64,000 nt of DNA from Anisodus tanguticus (taxonomy: Eukaryota > Streptophyta > Magnoliopsida > Solanales > Solanaceae), in assembly GCA_034509755.1 (NCBI GenBank), contig CM067550.1, positions 12,579,001-12,643,000 of the forward strand. Reading direction: 5' to 3'. Shown here one piece after another: positions 34,165 through 45,224 of the stretch. The notes below the pieces were generated by a model. It saw nothing but the letters and a program-made list of their open reading frames with translations, had not been told where the DNA came from and searched no databases. How positions within the stretch are numbered: position 1 is the first letter of the stretch; every line of letters starts with the position of its first letter. The translations under genes were made by a program, and so were the position numbers.

Positions 34165-34402
34165 ACCTAAGATGGACCATTGGGCCTCTTGGCCTCTCCT
34201 ATATATGTTATTTGTAGTATATTGTAATAAAAAGGATACCTTAATTAGTGTTATACACCTACCATAATTGTATAGTTAGAATTATGGTAGAATAAGGATT
34301 TAGAAGTAGAATAGGAAAAGGATTTGTAGTATTATGGAAAGATGTAACTTGTATATATACCTATTCAATCAATGAAAATAATCAAGGGGATTATTTCTTT
34401 CA
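34165..34402 (+). repeat. Copia-F 5' LTR
   Basis: Shares most of its length with the 3' LTR (GTAGTATATTGTAATAAAAA through TTATTTCTTTCA). The first bases are degenerate, so the start is approximate. Confidence 0.85.
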
Positions 34403-34414
34403 TGGTATCAAGAG
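34403..34414 (+). other. Copia-F primer-binding site
   Basis: TGGTATCAAGAG directly after the LTR; tRNA-Met type as in Copia-E. Confidence 0.8.
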
Positions 34415-34469
34415 ACTAGGTCTAAACCAAAAGTTTTCTTCTCTCAAACTTTTGCCTCTTTGGCCGAGA

Positions 34470-34480
34470 CCCCCCCCCCC
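34470..34480 (+). repeat. C11 homopolymer
   Basis: Eleven C in the leader of Copia-F, at a position similar to the C13 tract in Copia-E. Confidence 0.95.
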
Positions 34481-34566
34481 TCCCTCGGGTTTTTCTCTCC
34501 AAATATCTCGTCTTCCGCTCTCAAAAACCTCTCTTAAATTTATCCTCCTCCTTTGTTCTTTCAAAT

Positions 34567-35370
34567 ATGTCTAAGAACAATTTTCACCCTGCCCTCACGG
34601 TTTCCAATATCAAGCTCAGTGTCCCTATTGTCCTTGAGATGGAAAACGTTCAATATGCAACGTGGGCGGAGTTGTTTAAAATTCACGCTATCTCTTATCA
34701 AGTTCTTCATCACATAATTCCTCCCGCTAAACCCCTTCCATGCGGAGGATCCCGAGGTGTGGATTACACTTGATGCTACCGTTCTTCGGTGGATATACGC
34801 CACTATTTCGGTGGACCTTCTGAGACGATTATGGAGCCCGATACCACGGCTATGGCTGCATGGAATAGATTGCGTGACATATTCCAAGACAACCAACATT
34901 CCCGTATTGTCACACTCGAGCGAGAATTCTCTCTCGTTCGAATGGACGTATTTCCAAACGTTTCGCATATTGCAAGAAACTAAAGGAATTGGCGGATCAA
35001 CTCCGTAATGTTGGCGCACCGGTGACAAATAATCGTCTAGTTCTACGGTTGGTTGCCGGTCTTTCGGAGGCCTATAATGGTGTTGGCACTCTCCTTCGCC
35101 AAAGCAACCCTCTTCCCGACTTCCATCAAGCCCGCTCCATGCTTACGTTGGAAGAAGCCGGTTTGGCTAAAGGCGGCTACGGAGCAAGTCCGGTTGTCAT
35201 GATGGTATCCTCTCCTAATCCTTCGGGTTTTGTTAATAATTCGGGCCAAAACCATAATCATGGTGGCGGCAAGAATAATCGCAAAAATAATAACAAAAAC
35301 CGCGGGGGCAAACGCGGTGGTAATGGTGGAGGTTCGGTAGTCGGCAAAACGTCGGTGGGTCCCATCCAAT
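34567..35370 (+). pseudogene. Copia-F gag
   Basis: ATG at 34567 gives MSKNNFHPALTVSNIK, the same kind of start as Copia-1 gag (MAEQPKFYPALAVNNIK), followed by VQYATWAELFKIHA, the UBN2-type gag core. The frame shifts at about 34730-34790, near 34985, and then stays open to 35372 (ADQLRNVGAPVTNNRLVLRL, then LTLEEAGLAKG). The C-terminus is Asn/Gly/Lys/Arg-rich (GGGKNNRKNNNKNRGG, about 35262-35310) in place of a CCHC knuckle and could bind RNA. Gag would form the particle shell. Confidence 0.8.
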
Positions 35371-35650
35371 GAACGGTGGCCCACCACCCCCATGGGCCCG
35401 GCGGTGGGGCCCATGGCGTGGAGCGATGGCGGTGGACCGTGGGCCGGCGGCCCATACCGGCGGGCGGAAGAAATTCCGGCGGCCGGTGGGGCGGCCAACG
35501 GTCCGAGCCCAATGCCCGGCGGTGGCGGCCCGGCGGCCGGTGGCCCGGCGGCGGCGGTGGTAGTAGTTACGGGCCGGGACCAGCACGGCCGGAGAGTTCT
35601 TGGGCCCCGACCTCCGCAAGCCCATCATGCGGCGAGCCCTACTCGGACCG
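35371..35650 (+). repeat. GC-dense Gly/Pro/Ala-coding block in Copia-F
   Basis: A 280-bp stretch of more than 70 per cent G+C by eye in an AT-rich region, built of GGCGG, GGCCC and CCGGCGG words. It lies between gag and protease and corresponds to the Gly/Arg-rich gag tail. Six frames remain open through parts of it because stop codons are rare in such sequence; I do not call genes on the other strand. Confidence 0.7.
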
Positions 35651-35689
35651 ATATCGAGGCCGCGATGCACACGTTGGGATTGACTCAAC

Positions 35690-36300
35690 CGGATCAAAAT
35701 TGGTACATGGACACGGGGCCACTACTCACATGACTTCCGACTCGGGTACTCTCTCATCTTATTCCAATTTGAGCACCCCTAGGGGGATAATTATTGGTAA
35801 TGGCGAGTTCTATTCCAATTCTAGGGTATGGTCGAAAACGTTGTCTCCCCCAATCCACCACTCCTCTTGAAAAATACTTTACATGCTCCTAAATTGATTA
35901 AAAATTTAGTGTACGTCCGAAAGTTCACAAATGACAATTTTGCATTTTGTTGAATTTGATCCTTTCGGTTTCTCTGTGAAGGATTTCAAGACGGGGAGTC
36001 GTCTCATGAGGTGTGATAGTAGGGGGGATCTATATCCTATCATGCCGGTTTTCGTCCATCGAGTCCGACCTTGCCATCGGCTTTTGCGGCCATCTCTCCT
36101 TCCATGTGGCATGCTCGTACGGGTCATCGGGATCTTCTATTTTATCGAGTTTTAGATAAAAATAGCTTTATTTCTTGTAAGGGTACGAGTCGTACTCCAA
36201 TTTGTCGATCTTGTTCATTAGGAAAAATTGTTAAGTTGCCATTTGTAGACTCCAATTCTCATACTTCTATGCCATTTGACATTATTCATAGCGACTTATG
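35690..36300 (+). pseudogene. Copia-F protease and GAG_pre-integrase remnant
   Basis: The protease motif WYMDTG starts at about 35701, then the frame shifts and GATTHMTSDSGTL is read next (about 35718-35756), so the active-site triad is split by a one-base change. GAG_pre-integrase has WHARTGHRDLLFYRVLDKNS at about 36107-36166 and CRSCSLGKIVKLPF near 36203-36243. Frameshifts near 35865, 36060 and 36290 separate it from the integrase frame. Confidence 0.75.
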
Positions 36301-37551
36301 GACATCTCTGTTCTTAGTTCAATGGGTCATCGATATTATGTTCTCTTTTTAGATGATTATTCTAGATTTTTGTGGACGTTTCCAATTGCGAATAAATCAC
36401 AAGTGTTTTCCGTCTTCATAAAATTTAGAGCGTTCATTCGTACTCAATTCGAAAGAGAAATAAAAAATATTCAATGTGATAATGGGAAAGAGTATGACAA
36501 TAGGGAGTTTCGAGAATTTTGTGCTACTCATGGGATAAATTTTCGGTTTTCATGTCCTCATACATCTTCACAAAATGGGAAAGCCGAACGCAAAATTCGT
36601 TCCATAAATAACATTGTCCGAACTCTCCTAATCCATGCCTCCATACCTCCGTATTTTTGGCATCATGCTCTACAAATGGCCACTTACCTTCTTAACATAA
36701 TTCCGTCTAAAGGTCTGACATATTCTTCCCCCCTCAAAATCCTATATAATAAGAACCCTTCTTATTCTCACCTTCGGATTTTTGGGTGCTTGTGTTATCC
36801 GTTATTTCCATCCACCACAATTAACAAACTTCAGGCTCGGTCTACCCCGTGTGTGTTTTTGGGTTATCCGTCGAATCATCGTGGTTATAAGTGTTTTGAT
36901 TTATCCTCCAAGAAAATCATAATCAATCGCCATGTCATTTTTGATGAAACTCAATTCCCATTTACGAAAGTTCATACTCCCGAACCTAAGTCGTATAATT
37001 TTTTGGATGACCAAATATCCCCGTATATTATTCGGAATTTTTCGGACATCTCCGTACCCAAAATCCTCCGGCGGGCCGCCCGCCGGCCCCAACGATCGCC
37101 ACACCCGGCTCTTCCGGCCCCTTTGGAGCAGTTCAAGCAAGCGGGCGGTCCGGCCCGATTGGGGCCGGTCCGAAGCCGAGTCCAGCCATTTCCGATTTGG
37201 GCCAGCAGGCCCACTGCTGCTGGCCAGTCCGTCCCGAGCCCAGAAAATTCCCAAAATTCCATTAATTCTTCCTCGAGTCATAGACCGGTCACTCGTAGTC
37301 AGCGGGGTATTTTTACGCCTAAAAGACATTTTAATTTACATTCTGATGTCTCTAAATCCCCCTTGCCCCGCAATCCTGTGTCCGCATTAAATGACCCTAA
37401 TTGGAAAATTGCTATGACTGATGAATATAATGCTCTTATTGATAATAAGACGTGGGAGTTGGTGCCCCGTCCATATGGTATTAATATTATTAGGTCTATG
37501 TGGATTTTTGCTCACAAGGAGAATTCCAGATGGGTCCTTTGCTCGGCATAA
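36298..37551 (+). CDS. Copia-F integrase open frame, running into RT
   Basis: Longest open frame in the window (417 codons). Integrase joins element cDNA to the host chromosome. The first catalytic Asp is in LFLDDYSRFLW (about residues 16-26), the second in QCDNGKEYDN (about 59-68) and the Glu in NGKAERKIR (about 94-102). The conserved C-terminal motif FGCLCYPLFPS follows (about 163), then CVFLGYPSNHRGYKCFD and NRHVIFDETQFPF. After a Pro/Arg/Ser-rich linker the frame enters the reverse transcriptase start (DPNWKIAMTDEYNAL, TWELVPRPYG) and ends by frameshift. The upstream frame joins by a shift near 36290, so the Met at 36298 is only the first Met in frame, not a true start. It is a fragment of a dead polyprotein, not a host gene. 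Confidence 0.85.
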   Translation: MDISVLSSMGHRYYVLFLDDYSRFLWTFPIANKSQVFSVFIKFRAFIRTQFEREIKNIQCDNGKEYDNREFREFCATHGINFRFSCPHTSSQNGKAERKIRSINNIVRTLLIHASIPPYFWHHALQMATYLLNIIPSKGLTYSSPLKILYNKNPSYSHLRIFGCLCYPLFPSTTINKLQARSTPCVFLGYPSNHRGYKCFDLSSKKIIINRHVIFDETQFPFTKVHTPEPKSYNFLDDQISPYIIRNFSDISVPKILRRAARRPQRSPHPALPAPLEQFKQAGGPARLGPVRSRVQPFPIWASRPTAAGQSVPSPENSQNSINSSSSHRPVTRSQRGIFTPKRHFNLHSDVSKSPLPRNPVSALNDPNWKIAMTDEYNALIDNKTWELVPRPYGINIIRSMWIFAHKENSRWVLCSA

Positions 37552-38880
37552 GGCGCGACTTGTTGGTGATGGTAAGACTCAGCAGGTTGGTATTGATTGT
37601 GGTGAGACATTTAGTCCGGTGGTCAAACCGGCTACCATTCGCACGGTACTTAGCTTGGCCCTTTCAAAGACTTGGCCAATTCATCAGTTAGATGTCAAGA
37701 ATGCTTTTCTACATGGAGATCTCAAGGAAACAGTCTATATGCATCAGCCGTTGGGTTTCAGGGATCCCAGCCGCCCTCATCATGTCTGTTTGTTGAAAAA
37801 GTCCTTATATGGGCTTAAGCAGTCTCCACGTGCCTGGTATACACGATTTGCTGATTTTGTTTCGACTATTGGGTTCACACACGGCGAGTCGACAATTCTT
37901 TGTTCATCTACCGCAGTGGTTCGTCATTGGCCTACATTACGTTATATGTGGATGATATCATCTTGGCGCCTCCTCCGATGCTTTGCGTCGGTCTATCATG
38001 GCCATGCTCGGTTCGAATTTGCTATGAAAGACTTGGGGCCATTGAGTTACTTTTTGGGAATTCTTTGTCAAACGTCATTCGGGTGGGTTGTTTCTGTCTC
38101 AACGGAAGTATCTTCTTTGAGATCATCGAGAGGGCGGGATGTCATCACGAAAGTCCACTTCCACGCCGGTTGATGTAAACCCAAAGCTAAGTGCCGCAGC
38201 GGGTGCACCATACGAGGACCCGACCCGATATCGCGGTCTTGCGGGGGCTCTCCGAGTATCTTACCTTTACCGGACCGGATATTACGTATGCGGTTCGGCG
38301 GGTGTGTTTATTCATGCATGACCCCGAGTTGAACACATGAATGCAATAAAACGCATCATTCGGTATATTCGGGGGACACTAGACTATGGGTTGCACTTGT
38401 ATCCGTCGGCTACATCTACGCTTGTCTCCTACACGGATCGATTGGGGTGGTTGTCCCGACACCGGACGGTCGACTTCGCTCTTGTATGTTCCTTGGCAAC
38501 AACTTGGTCTCATGGTCGGCAAAACGTCGGGCAACTCTGTCACGCTCAAGTGCGAGGCGAATATCGAGGGGTAGCAAATGTGGTCTCCGAATCATGTTGG
38601 CTACGTAATTTGCTTTTGGAGCTTCATTGTCCCATTCGAAGGCAACCTTGGTATATTGCGATAACATTAGTGCCATCTACCTTTCGAGTAACCCCGTTCA
38701 ACACCGGCGCACCAAACATATCGAAATGGACATTCACTTTGTCGTGAAAAGGTTGCAAAGGGTCAAGTTCGCGTATGCCATGTCCCGTCTCGTTATCAAA
38801 TTGCGGACATCTTTACAAAGGGTCTACCCGGCGGTTCTCTTTGAAGATTTTAGGGACGATCTCGGCGTTCGAAAGCCGCC
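37530..38880 (+). pseudogene. Copia-F reverse transcriptase and RNase H remnant
   Basis: Continues after the shift: FARHKARLVGDGKTQQ and IDCGETFSPVVKPATIRTV (about 37535-37648), then HQLDVKNAFLHGDLKETVYM (about 37682-37742) and LLKKSLYGLKQSPRAWYTRF. The active site is intact in a different frame as LYVDDIILA at about 37938-37965. RNase H follows: MNAIKRIIRYIRGTLDYGLH (38337-38396), SESCWLRNLLLELHCPI (about 38587) and KHIEMDIHF near 38720. At least five frameshifts make a single product impossible. Confidence 0.8.
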
Positions 38881-38900
38881 CGCTATGATCTGCGGGGGTG

Positions 38901-39161
38901 TGTTAAACGGACAAATTGGGCCTCTTGGCCTCTCGGCCGAAAATAATAGGTGTATATATGGTATATATATTTGTAGTATATTGTAATAAAAAGGATACCT
39001 TAATTAGTGTTATACACCTACCATAATTGTATAGTTAGAATTATGGTAGAATAAGGATTTAGAAGTAGAATAGGAAAAGGATTTGTAGTATTATGGAAAG
39101 ATGTAACTTGTATATATACCTATTCAATCAATGAAAATAATCAAGGGGATTATTTCTTTCA
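38901..39161 (+). repeat. Copia-F 3' LTR
   Basis: Starts TGTTAAACGGACAAATTGGG after the polypurine tract and ends TTATTTCTTTCA. Confidence 0.9.
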
Positions 39162-39283
39162 GTTACTGGTCCCTTCGACGTTTTTAGTATAGGATGGAAA
39201 TCTCTGCCGAACCATATGAACGCCTGGACTAAACTAGGCATCATTTTACAGAGTACGTAGGCATACACACCCCAAGGATGACA

Positions 39284-39468
39284 GATACTTTTTTATTATT
39301 TCTCATTCGGTGTCCGATACTCGCATTTGGAGCTATATTCGGATTCGCGTTGGGCAGGACCCATTTCTGGGAGAAACGCTCCCTGCCAAAGAATTTTCCA
39401 TACACAGGGCTCGAACCTGAGACCTCTAATTAAGGGAGGAGCAGCCTCATCCAATGCACCACATAATT
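39284..39468 (-). mobile_element. tRNA-derived SINE (SolS/TS-like)
   Basis: On the minus strand it has a pol III box A-like TGGTGCATTGGATG (about 39448-39461) and box B GGTTCGAGCCC (39407-39417) at tRNA-like spacing. The body has GGAGCGTTTCTCCCAGAAATG and ATCCGAATATAGCTCCAAAT, and it ends CGGACACCGAATGAGAAA followed by an A/T-rich tail. The phrase TCCGGACACCGGGTGGGAAA ends SINEs I know from Solanaceae, so I read this as a mutated member. No protein is coded. Retroposition would depend on a LINE. Confidence 0.7.
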
Positions 39469-40879
39469 TGGAGGTTACACCTAAATTGTGTGCAAAGGTG
39501 ATTGTTATTAATTTTCTCGAATATTGTATCAAGAAACGTTGATGGTTCCAAATGCATTGCTCTCAAGAGATAGGAAGACCAATATTTTAAAGAACGATAA
39601 AATGTAAGTGTCTTATACATTCATGGTATTTCATATATAAGACATAATCATATCAATTTAGTTTATGAAAAGAAATGGTGATTTATGAGAGTGGTTAGTG
39701 AACGGATTTGCCTTTGTGCAGCGAACGGAATCCTTTTATGTAATAGATTTAAGTTATGTATAGACAGCGTAAAGATTTCTTTACGTATAATTTAATTTGA
39801 TATAGCAAGTGATCGAGCAACCACTTTTACTATATTTTTTTATTAGTAACATTTATCATAGATATTTATTTGTAATTATCTTTTAAGTAACATTATTGGG
39901 TAACTATTTCTTATATCAGACAATGAATTGAAAATCAGCCCATTTTATATGCTGAAACAACGTTTTTGTTTTGCACAACGAAGCAGAGAACCTTAGGTAG
40001 AGATGATATTGGCTAAGATTTGTTTTACAAAACTGTCGTATACACATCAGTTATATTTATTAACCAGTTAGGCATATTCCCCTTCTCAGTAACTCTCTTT
40101 TTTAACACCTTTCCTTTTGACCATCACAAGGAACGTTAATGTATGGAAGGCTTGAGTCCACGCTTGGTCATTTACGTCCTCTTCCCAAAGATATGGAGCC
40201 TTCTTCCTTTTCCCTTTATTGGTCCATTGTACATTCCCATCTATTTCCAAGGAAACAATCTGATTTTAGTTCCTAGCAACGACCCTAGTGTGTCTTCCTC
40301 TAGGACCACCACCGTGAAAATCCCTAATGCACCGTAAGTGACAGAACCAGAAATTCTAAGCAATTTTTGAGTCACATTTTCCATTATATATATGTAAAAA
40401 AAGAATTATTTTACTTTATTTCCACCATACAGTATAAATTTGATAAGAAGGGGATTCGATTAAACTCTTTTCGGACCATGCAGCTCCGTCCCCCTGCACC
40501 GTCCAAAGTTTATCAAAACCCTAGTAAGTCTTAGATGTTTAGGGCACATGGACATGTGACATTTTGCCATCAGCCATGATGCCAGGTCTAATGTGGTCCA
40601 AGCAATGACAGTTACAAGTGCTTACGTACAGTACCCAGTGGTACAGAAGCCCACTTGCATGAGCCATGAGGGACATTTATGTTTTATAAGCATAGTGTCC
40701 CAAATTCGCTCCTATAGACTATAGACAATAGTGGGAAGGAATGGATCAATGGACATGCATGTGATTGAGTCACATATATTATTATTATTGATCAGTGATG
40801 GAAAAGTGACGCTCTTGATGTTGATGTTGAATGCTATGAAGGGTTTTGGGGGAAAAGTCATCTTAGTACAATCTTGATG
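39469..40879. other. Spacer without recognised genes
   Basis: AT-rich with a slightly gene-like patch at about 40080-40340 (frame 40143-40337, 64 codons, no recognisable motif). I see no RNA gene or transposon end until hAT-B. Confidence 0.45.
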
Positions 40880-41129
40880 ATTATAAATAAGGTTGTCCAG
40901 CGGGTTGAGACGACCCGATTCCGTCCCGACCTCCCTTTTATAATATGGGGAAAAAAATATTGGTAGCGGGTTTCAAATTCGGGACGGGACTAGGGCTCGT
41001 CCCGATCCCGCCCCCCGACCCGACCAGTCCCAACCCGCCTCGTCCCACCCTCTTTGCAGAAACTAACCGTTGCACAAACGACCACTTTCAATTTTAGCCG
41101 TTGGCAACTGCTAGTAACTGCCATTTTGT

Positions 41130-41141
41130 CCCCCCCCCCCC
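41130..41141 (+). repeat. C12 homopolymer
   Basis: Twelve C in the leader of hAT-B. Confidence 0.95.
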
Positions 41142-41555
41142 ACACCCCATAAACCCCCCTACCTCCATAATATTTATTTTTAACCCCTAAGTTAGTATAT
41201 TTACACATTAACCCTATTTCTCAACTATAAATACCTCATTCTCCTCTTCATTTTTCTCACAAATCTTCCTACCATCTCTCTAATCTCTCTCTCTCTCTCC
41301 CTACAAATCTAAATTGCACACTAAATATTATATTTCATTTGCTAATTTCTATCAAAGTTCAAAAATTGGGAGTGAAGTTGGCAACTAGCTTGAGGATCAT
41401 CGAGCAAAGTTTCAATTTTCAACATCGATTACACGTCGACGTTACGTTGGCGTTTGATACCTTCGTTCCTTCTTTTATTTAAATTATTATTGTTGCTTAA
41501 TTTTAATTAGCGTACTTAATTTCATTAACTTTAATTATTTATTTTCATAATTATA

Positions 41556-43987
41556 ATGGAACGAGATGGGTGTTTTTCTGGTAGAGGTATTAGGGATAAC
41601 AGGGGTAAGGGTGCATCTTCTAGTAATCCTAATTACGATGATTTCACTCATGTAGATGAAACTGATCTTTTTAATTTTAATATTAATATACCATTACATC
41701 ATGAGGTACATTCTGCATCTGAACTAGACTTTGATTTAGAAAATGAATTAGAAGATAATTTAGATAACACACCCACTAGTGCATCTCCACCTTGGGATCA
41801 GACTGAGTCTCAGGCTGAAACTGAAACTGGAATCCCTTCTATTCCCCCTAGTATGAGAAGAAGACAAAAACAATGAAAATTAAAATCACATGCATGTGGT
41901 TTTTTTGAAAGGGACATTCCTAATCAACTAGCTATTTGTAACATTTGTCGCGAAAATTATAAATTTAAAACTGGAAAAGACCAAGGTGGGACAAGAGGTT
42001 TAATGAGACATGTAGAAAACTCTCACAAAGCAAGGTATAACCAATATTTGGCTGAAAAAGCGGGTGTGCAAATACCTTCTGAGTCGGGACATGGCTCACA
42101 TAGTGTCCCCGACCAAGTACATGGTCGAATTAACCCGATGACGGGGGGATTATAGGTCTGAAATATGATAAACACAAAGATCGGGAAATTTAGCAAAATT
42201 AGTTGTTGTGAAGGGTTTGCCTTTTTCATTTTCTTCCTCTCCTGATTTTATTCATTATATTCGAGAAACATATAATCCTACTTTTAACGGTTTTCCTAGA
42301 TCAACTATTAGAAGAGATGTTTTTAAACTTGCGCATAAATATCAACAATATTTACGTTATAAATTGTATCATTTTAATGGCAAAGTAGTTATCACTTCTG
42401 GCATAGGCCGTAGTACTAATGGTAGTGATTATTTAACTGTTACATGTCATTTAATAGATCACAATTGGTTTATGCAAAAACGTATATTAGCATATAGATA
42501 TATTGATGAAAGGCACATTGGAGTTTTTATTTCAAAAAATATTCATGAAATTAGTGAATATTAAGGAATTACTGATAAAATTATGACTATTACATTAGAT
42601 AATGCTACTTCGAATGATTATGATGTAAACATTTTAAAAATTCGATTGACTCCATATTTTCCTCATATTTTTCATGTTAGATGTGCATATCATATTTATA
42701 ACTTAGTTGTAAAGGATGGCCTAAAAATTTTTAAAAACATCTTTGATAAAGTACAATTTGCTATCAACTTTATTTTTAAAGGTAAAAAAATACAAAGACT
42801 CAAAGAGTATAAAAAAAACTTGTCATGATTGTGGATTACCTTATAGGAAAATTTTATAAGAAGTTGCGACTAGGTGAAATTCTTTATATGAACAATTACT
42901 TGTTGCTCACGAGTATAGAAGACCTATAACTTTAATATTTGACGCCCATAATCAAAATCCAATGGATATGCTTGTAGATTATGATTGGGATAAAAGTTTG
43001 GAAATTATTGTATTCTTAGAGATATTTTTTCTAGCTACTAAGGAATGTTCTGGTATTTATTATCCTACTATTTTATCTATGCTATTTTATATAGATCTAA
43101 TATTTTTGTTATTTAATGAATATATGAAAAAACCAACTTACGCTCCAGCTATTGCAAAAATGTTTGTAAAATTAAAAAAAATATTTTTTTTCTATTCCCA
43201 CTATTTATTTTATTGGTGTTGTATTAAATCCTACTATTAAAGTATACGATTGTAATGCCCTTATTGAAACGATTTATGAATGCTTAGAAATACTTCCAAC
43301 AGACCCAACTGAAGAACCAACTTACGAACCAACTAAAGAAGAAGTTATGTCTAGCATACAAACACAATGCAAAAATATGTATATGTATTACCAAGAGCAA
43401 AGTGCAAATAATCAACTGGCTTCTGTACCATCTTCTTCTACTTCACTTCAACCTTATAAAAGACATGCGGTTTCTGCTTCAAGTATTCAAGACCTTCGAA
43501 ATAGAATGTATAGTGGTTCAAGTTCTTCACAAATTAGCAAGTTTGATGTTTACGTTTTGCAGGGTGTGTACCGTTCGAATCAATTGCCAACAAAAATGGA
43601 CGTGAAGACTTGCTGAAATACTGGAGGGAGAATGAGAAGACATTTTCGACTCTATCAAAGATGGCCCGAGATGTGTTGAATATTCAAGCGTCATCAACAG
43701 CTTCTGAAAGCGTTTTTTCTGCCGGAAGGTTTCAAATAGGATAGCACAAATACTCATTGGCGGGAGACAGTTTGGAGATTGCAGTTTTATTTAGAGATTA
43801 GATTAGAGCGGAGCGTAGAAGTTGCGATCAACCAAAGATCAATGAAGAAGACGACTACAACGACAATGAAATCTTATATGATGGGGCAGGAAGCGACGTT
43901 GAACAATTTGACCATCAACTTCCAATTCCAACAGAAGATCCTCAAGAGATCGTCAGAAAATTAGAAAAAGTATGGTTGAATATGTAA
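41556..43987 (+). pseudogene. hAT-B transposase
   Basis: ATG at 41556. N-terminus Ser/Asn-rich, then an acidic region with LEDNLDNTPTSA, then a stop (TGA near 41874) before the BED finger. The finger keeps its ligands (CNIC, then HVENSH, about 41940-42030). The core is at about 42205-42830 and has PRSTIRRDVFKLAH, then LDNATSNDY at about 42595 and HVRCAYHIYNLVVKDGL. The in-frame TGA at 42875-42877 sits where the RWNS Trp is expected, and the frame reopens at once (NSLYEQLLVA, then MDMLVDYDW at 42962). The dimerisation region is at about 43500-43830 (SSTASESVFSAGRFQIG). The likely natural end is the TAA at 43985-43987. Not functional as read. Confidence 0.85.
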
Positions 43988-44384
43988 TTTTTTTAATGGC
44001 AATTTTACTATGTGATTTGCAACTTTTGAACTACGAAACAAAGTTGCAATTTTGAAATTGTATTACAAAAAAAATTATATTTCTATTAAATAATATAAGA
44101 GTCAATTAGCCTTGGGATATTTTTTCACTATCTTGTTCAATTATTTAAGTGTTTAAATATATATATATTTTTAAAATTAAGTGTAGAAACAAATTTAAAG
44201 TCCCCCTACCCGACCCGACCCCCCAAATCCTGTCCCCTCTGCCGACGGGATGTGGGACGGGGCGGGACCTCTTCCCGTTCCCCATATGCCGGCCCACCCT
44301 GTCCCGCCAAACCCGATCCCGACCCCCCACCCCGTCCCCCAAATCCCGTCCTGTCCCGTCCCACTGGCCACCCTTAACTATAAA

Positions 44385-45224
44385 TAGTAACTAAAAGGGC
44401 CCTCTTCCCCCTTTCCATGTTTGGAACAGTTATGAGGTTGCAAAAATTGGTATATGGAATATGCCATCTTGATGTTGATCAGACCTTTGATAATTTTACC
44501 ACTAATAAGTATCGTGGGGTGGATGGATTTCCTCCTGCGAGGTCTCAATTTCGACTTTTGAAAATGAAAGAAAATTTTGATAGGAAGTGTTTCCTTTCAA
44601 TAAACCCTACATAACACGAATCTGCATTAGTTGAACAAGCGAGCTATGAATGCCGGATTTTTAATGCAAAAATATGAAAAAAAGAACTTTGATAATTTTA
44701 CTATTGACAAGAGTGGGTAGATGAAACCCTACAATTTTAACAAGATGTCTCGATTTTGAGCCCTGAGAATGGAACTCATGGTAGGAAACGTTTCCCTTTT
44801 AGGAACCCCTACGCAATATGAATTTAAATTAGTAGGACTAGTAATTTCGGGTATCGGATACCTAAAGAAGGAAAAAAAATCGATAATTCCAAGCTCAACG
44901 GAAACCCCCCCCCCCCCTCCTCTCCTTTATACTGTAGTTATGGTAGTTGATTTATGATGACTGAAATATAAAATATAGTATCATTTGTTGTTTGGTCAGT
45001 ATCTTCACATGGTCACAATTCATAAATATAGAAACGAAGTTGTACAAAAATTATAGACGCGTTTTCCTTTTAACAATAATGAGTGAATTGGATCGTATGT
45101 TCAATAATCATAATAACTACCGTTTACACAATCAAGTCTTAAAAATTTTTGAAAAACATAATAGCAGCAACAATGATGAGGCTTTCTTCAACTACCAAAG
45201 CTCCAAAGTAAACTTTTCTAACTT
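44385..45224. other. Spacer downstream of the FAF gene
   Basis: Lies between hAT-B and the stop codon of the minus-strand FAF gene, so its right part should hold the FAF 3' untranslated region. No canonical AATAAA was spotted on the minus strand. Contains a C13 tract (44905-44917). Frames here are short and unsupported. Confidence 0.5.
44905..44917 (+). repeat. C13 homopolymer
   Basis: Thirteen consecutive C, about 300 bp past the stop of the FAF gene. Confidence 0.95.

Larger units (their letters stand above)
34165..39161 (+). mobile_element. Copia-F: best-preserved Ty1/copia element
   Basis: 5.0-kb plus-strand element with LTRs at about 34165-34402 and 38901-39161, a tRNA-Met-type primer site after the 5' LTR, and a polypurine tract TGCGGGGGTG before the 3' LTR, which starts TGTTAAACGGAC. 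All Copia domains are present in order, including a 417-codon open frame that covers the integrase core. Frameshifts break gag, protease, reverse transcriptase and RNase H. The LTRs are nearly identical except at the outer 60 bp of the 5' LTR, where the 5' copy lacks about 20 bp. No clear target duplication: the right flank is GTTAC, with no match on the left. Confidence 0.92.
40888..44376 (+). mobile_element. hAT-B: degenerate hAT DNA transposon
   Basis: 3.5-kb element bounded by TAAGGTTGTCCAGCGGG and its inverted counterpart (right end CCCACTGGCCACCCTTA). Flanks ATTATAAA (40880-40887) and ACTATAAA (44377-44384) match at 7 of 8 bases, the expected 8-bp duplication. GC-rich CCCGACC arrays lie inside both ends (40908-41050 and 44200-44360). 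It codes for a broken transposase on the plus strand, closely related to hAT-A, C and D, with the same leader wording (AGTGAAGTTGGCAACTAGCT near 41370). Confidence 0.95.

Noticed and set aside
35043..35870. Several long overlapping frames on both strands in the GC block of Copia-F
   Set aside because: Stop-poor GC-rich sequence gives open frames in all directions; only the gag and protease readings match a known family.
39400..39470. Possible tRNA gene
   Set aside because: Box A and box B spacing is tRNA-like, but no cloverleaf can be completed and the SINE body and tail follow; it is a tRNA-derived SINE head.
39296..39532. Frames on both strands at the SINE
   Set aside because: The pol III boxes and SINE body explain this stretch; the frames have no family resemblance.
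44149..44394. Pro/Arg-rich 81-codon frame
   Set aside because: It is the GC-rich subterminal array of hAT-B read as protein.
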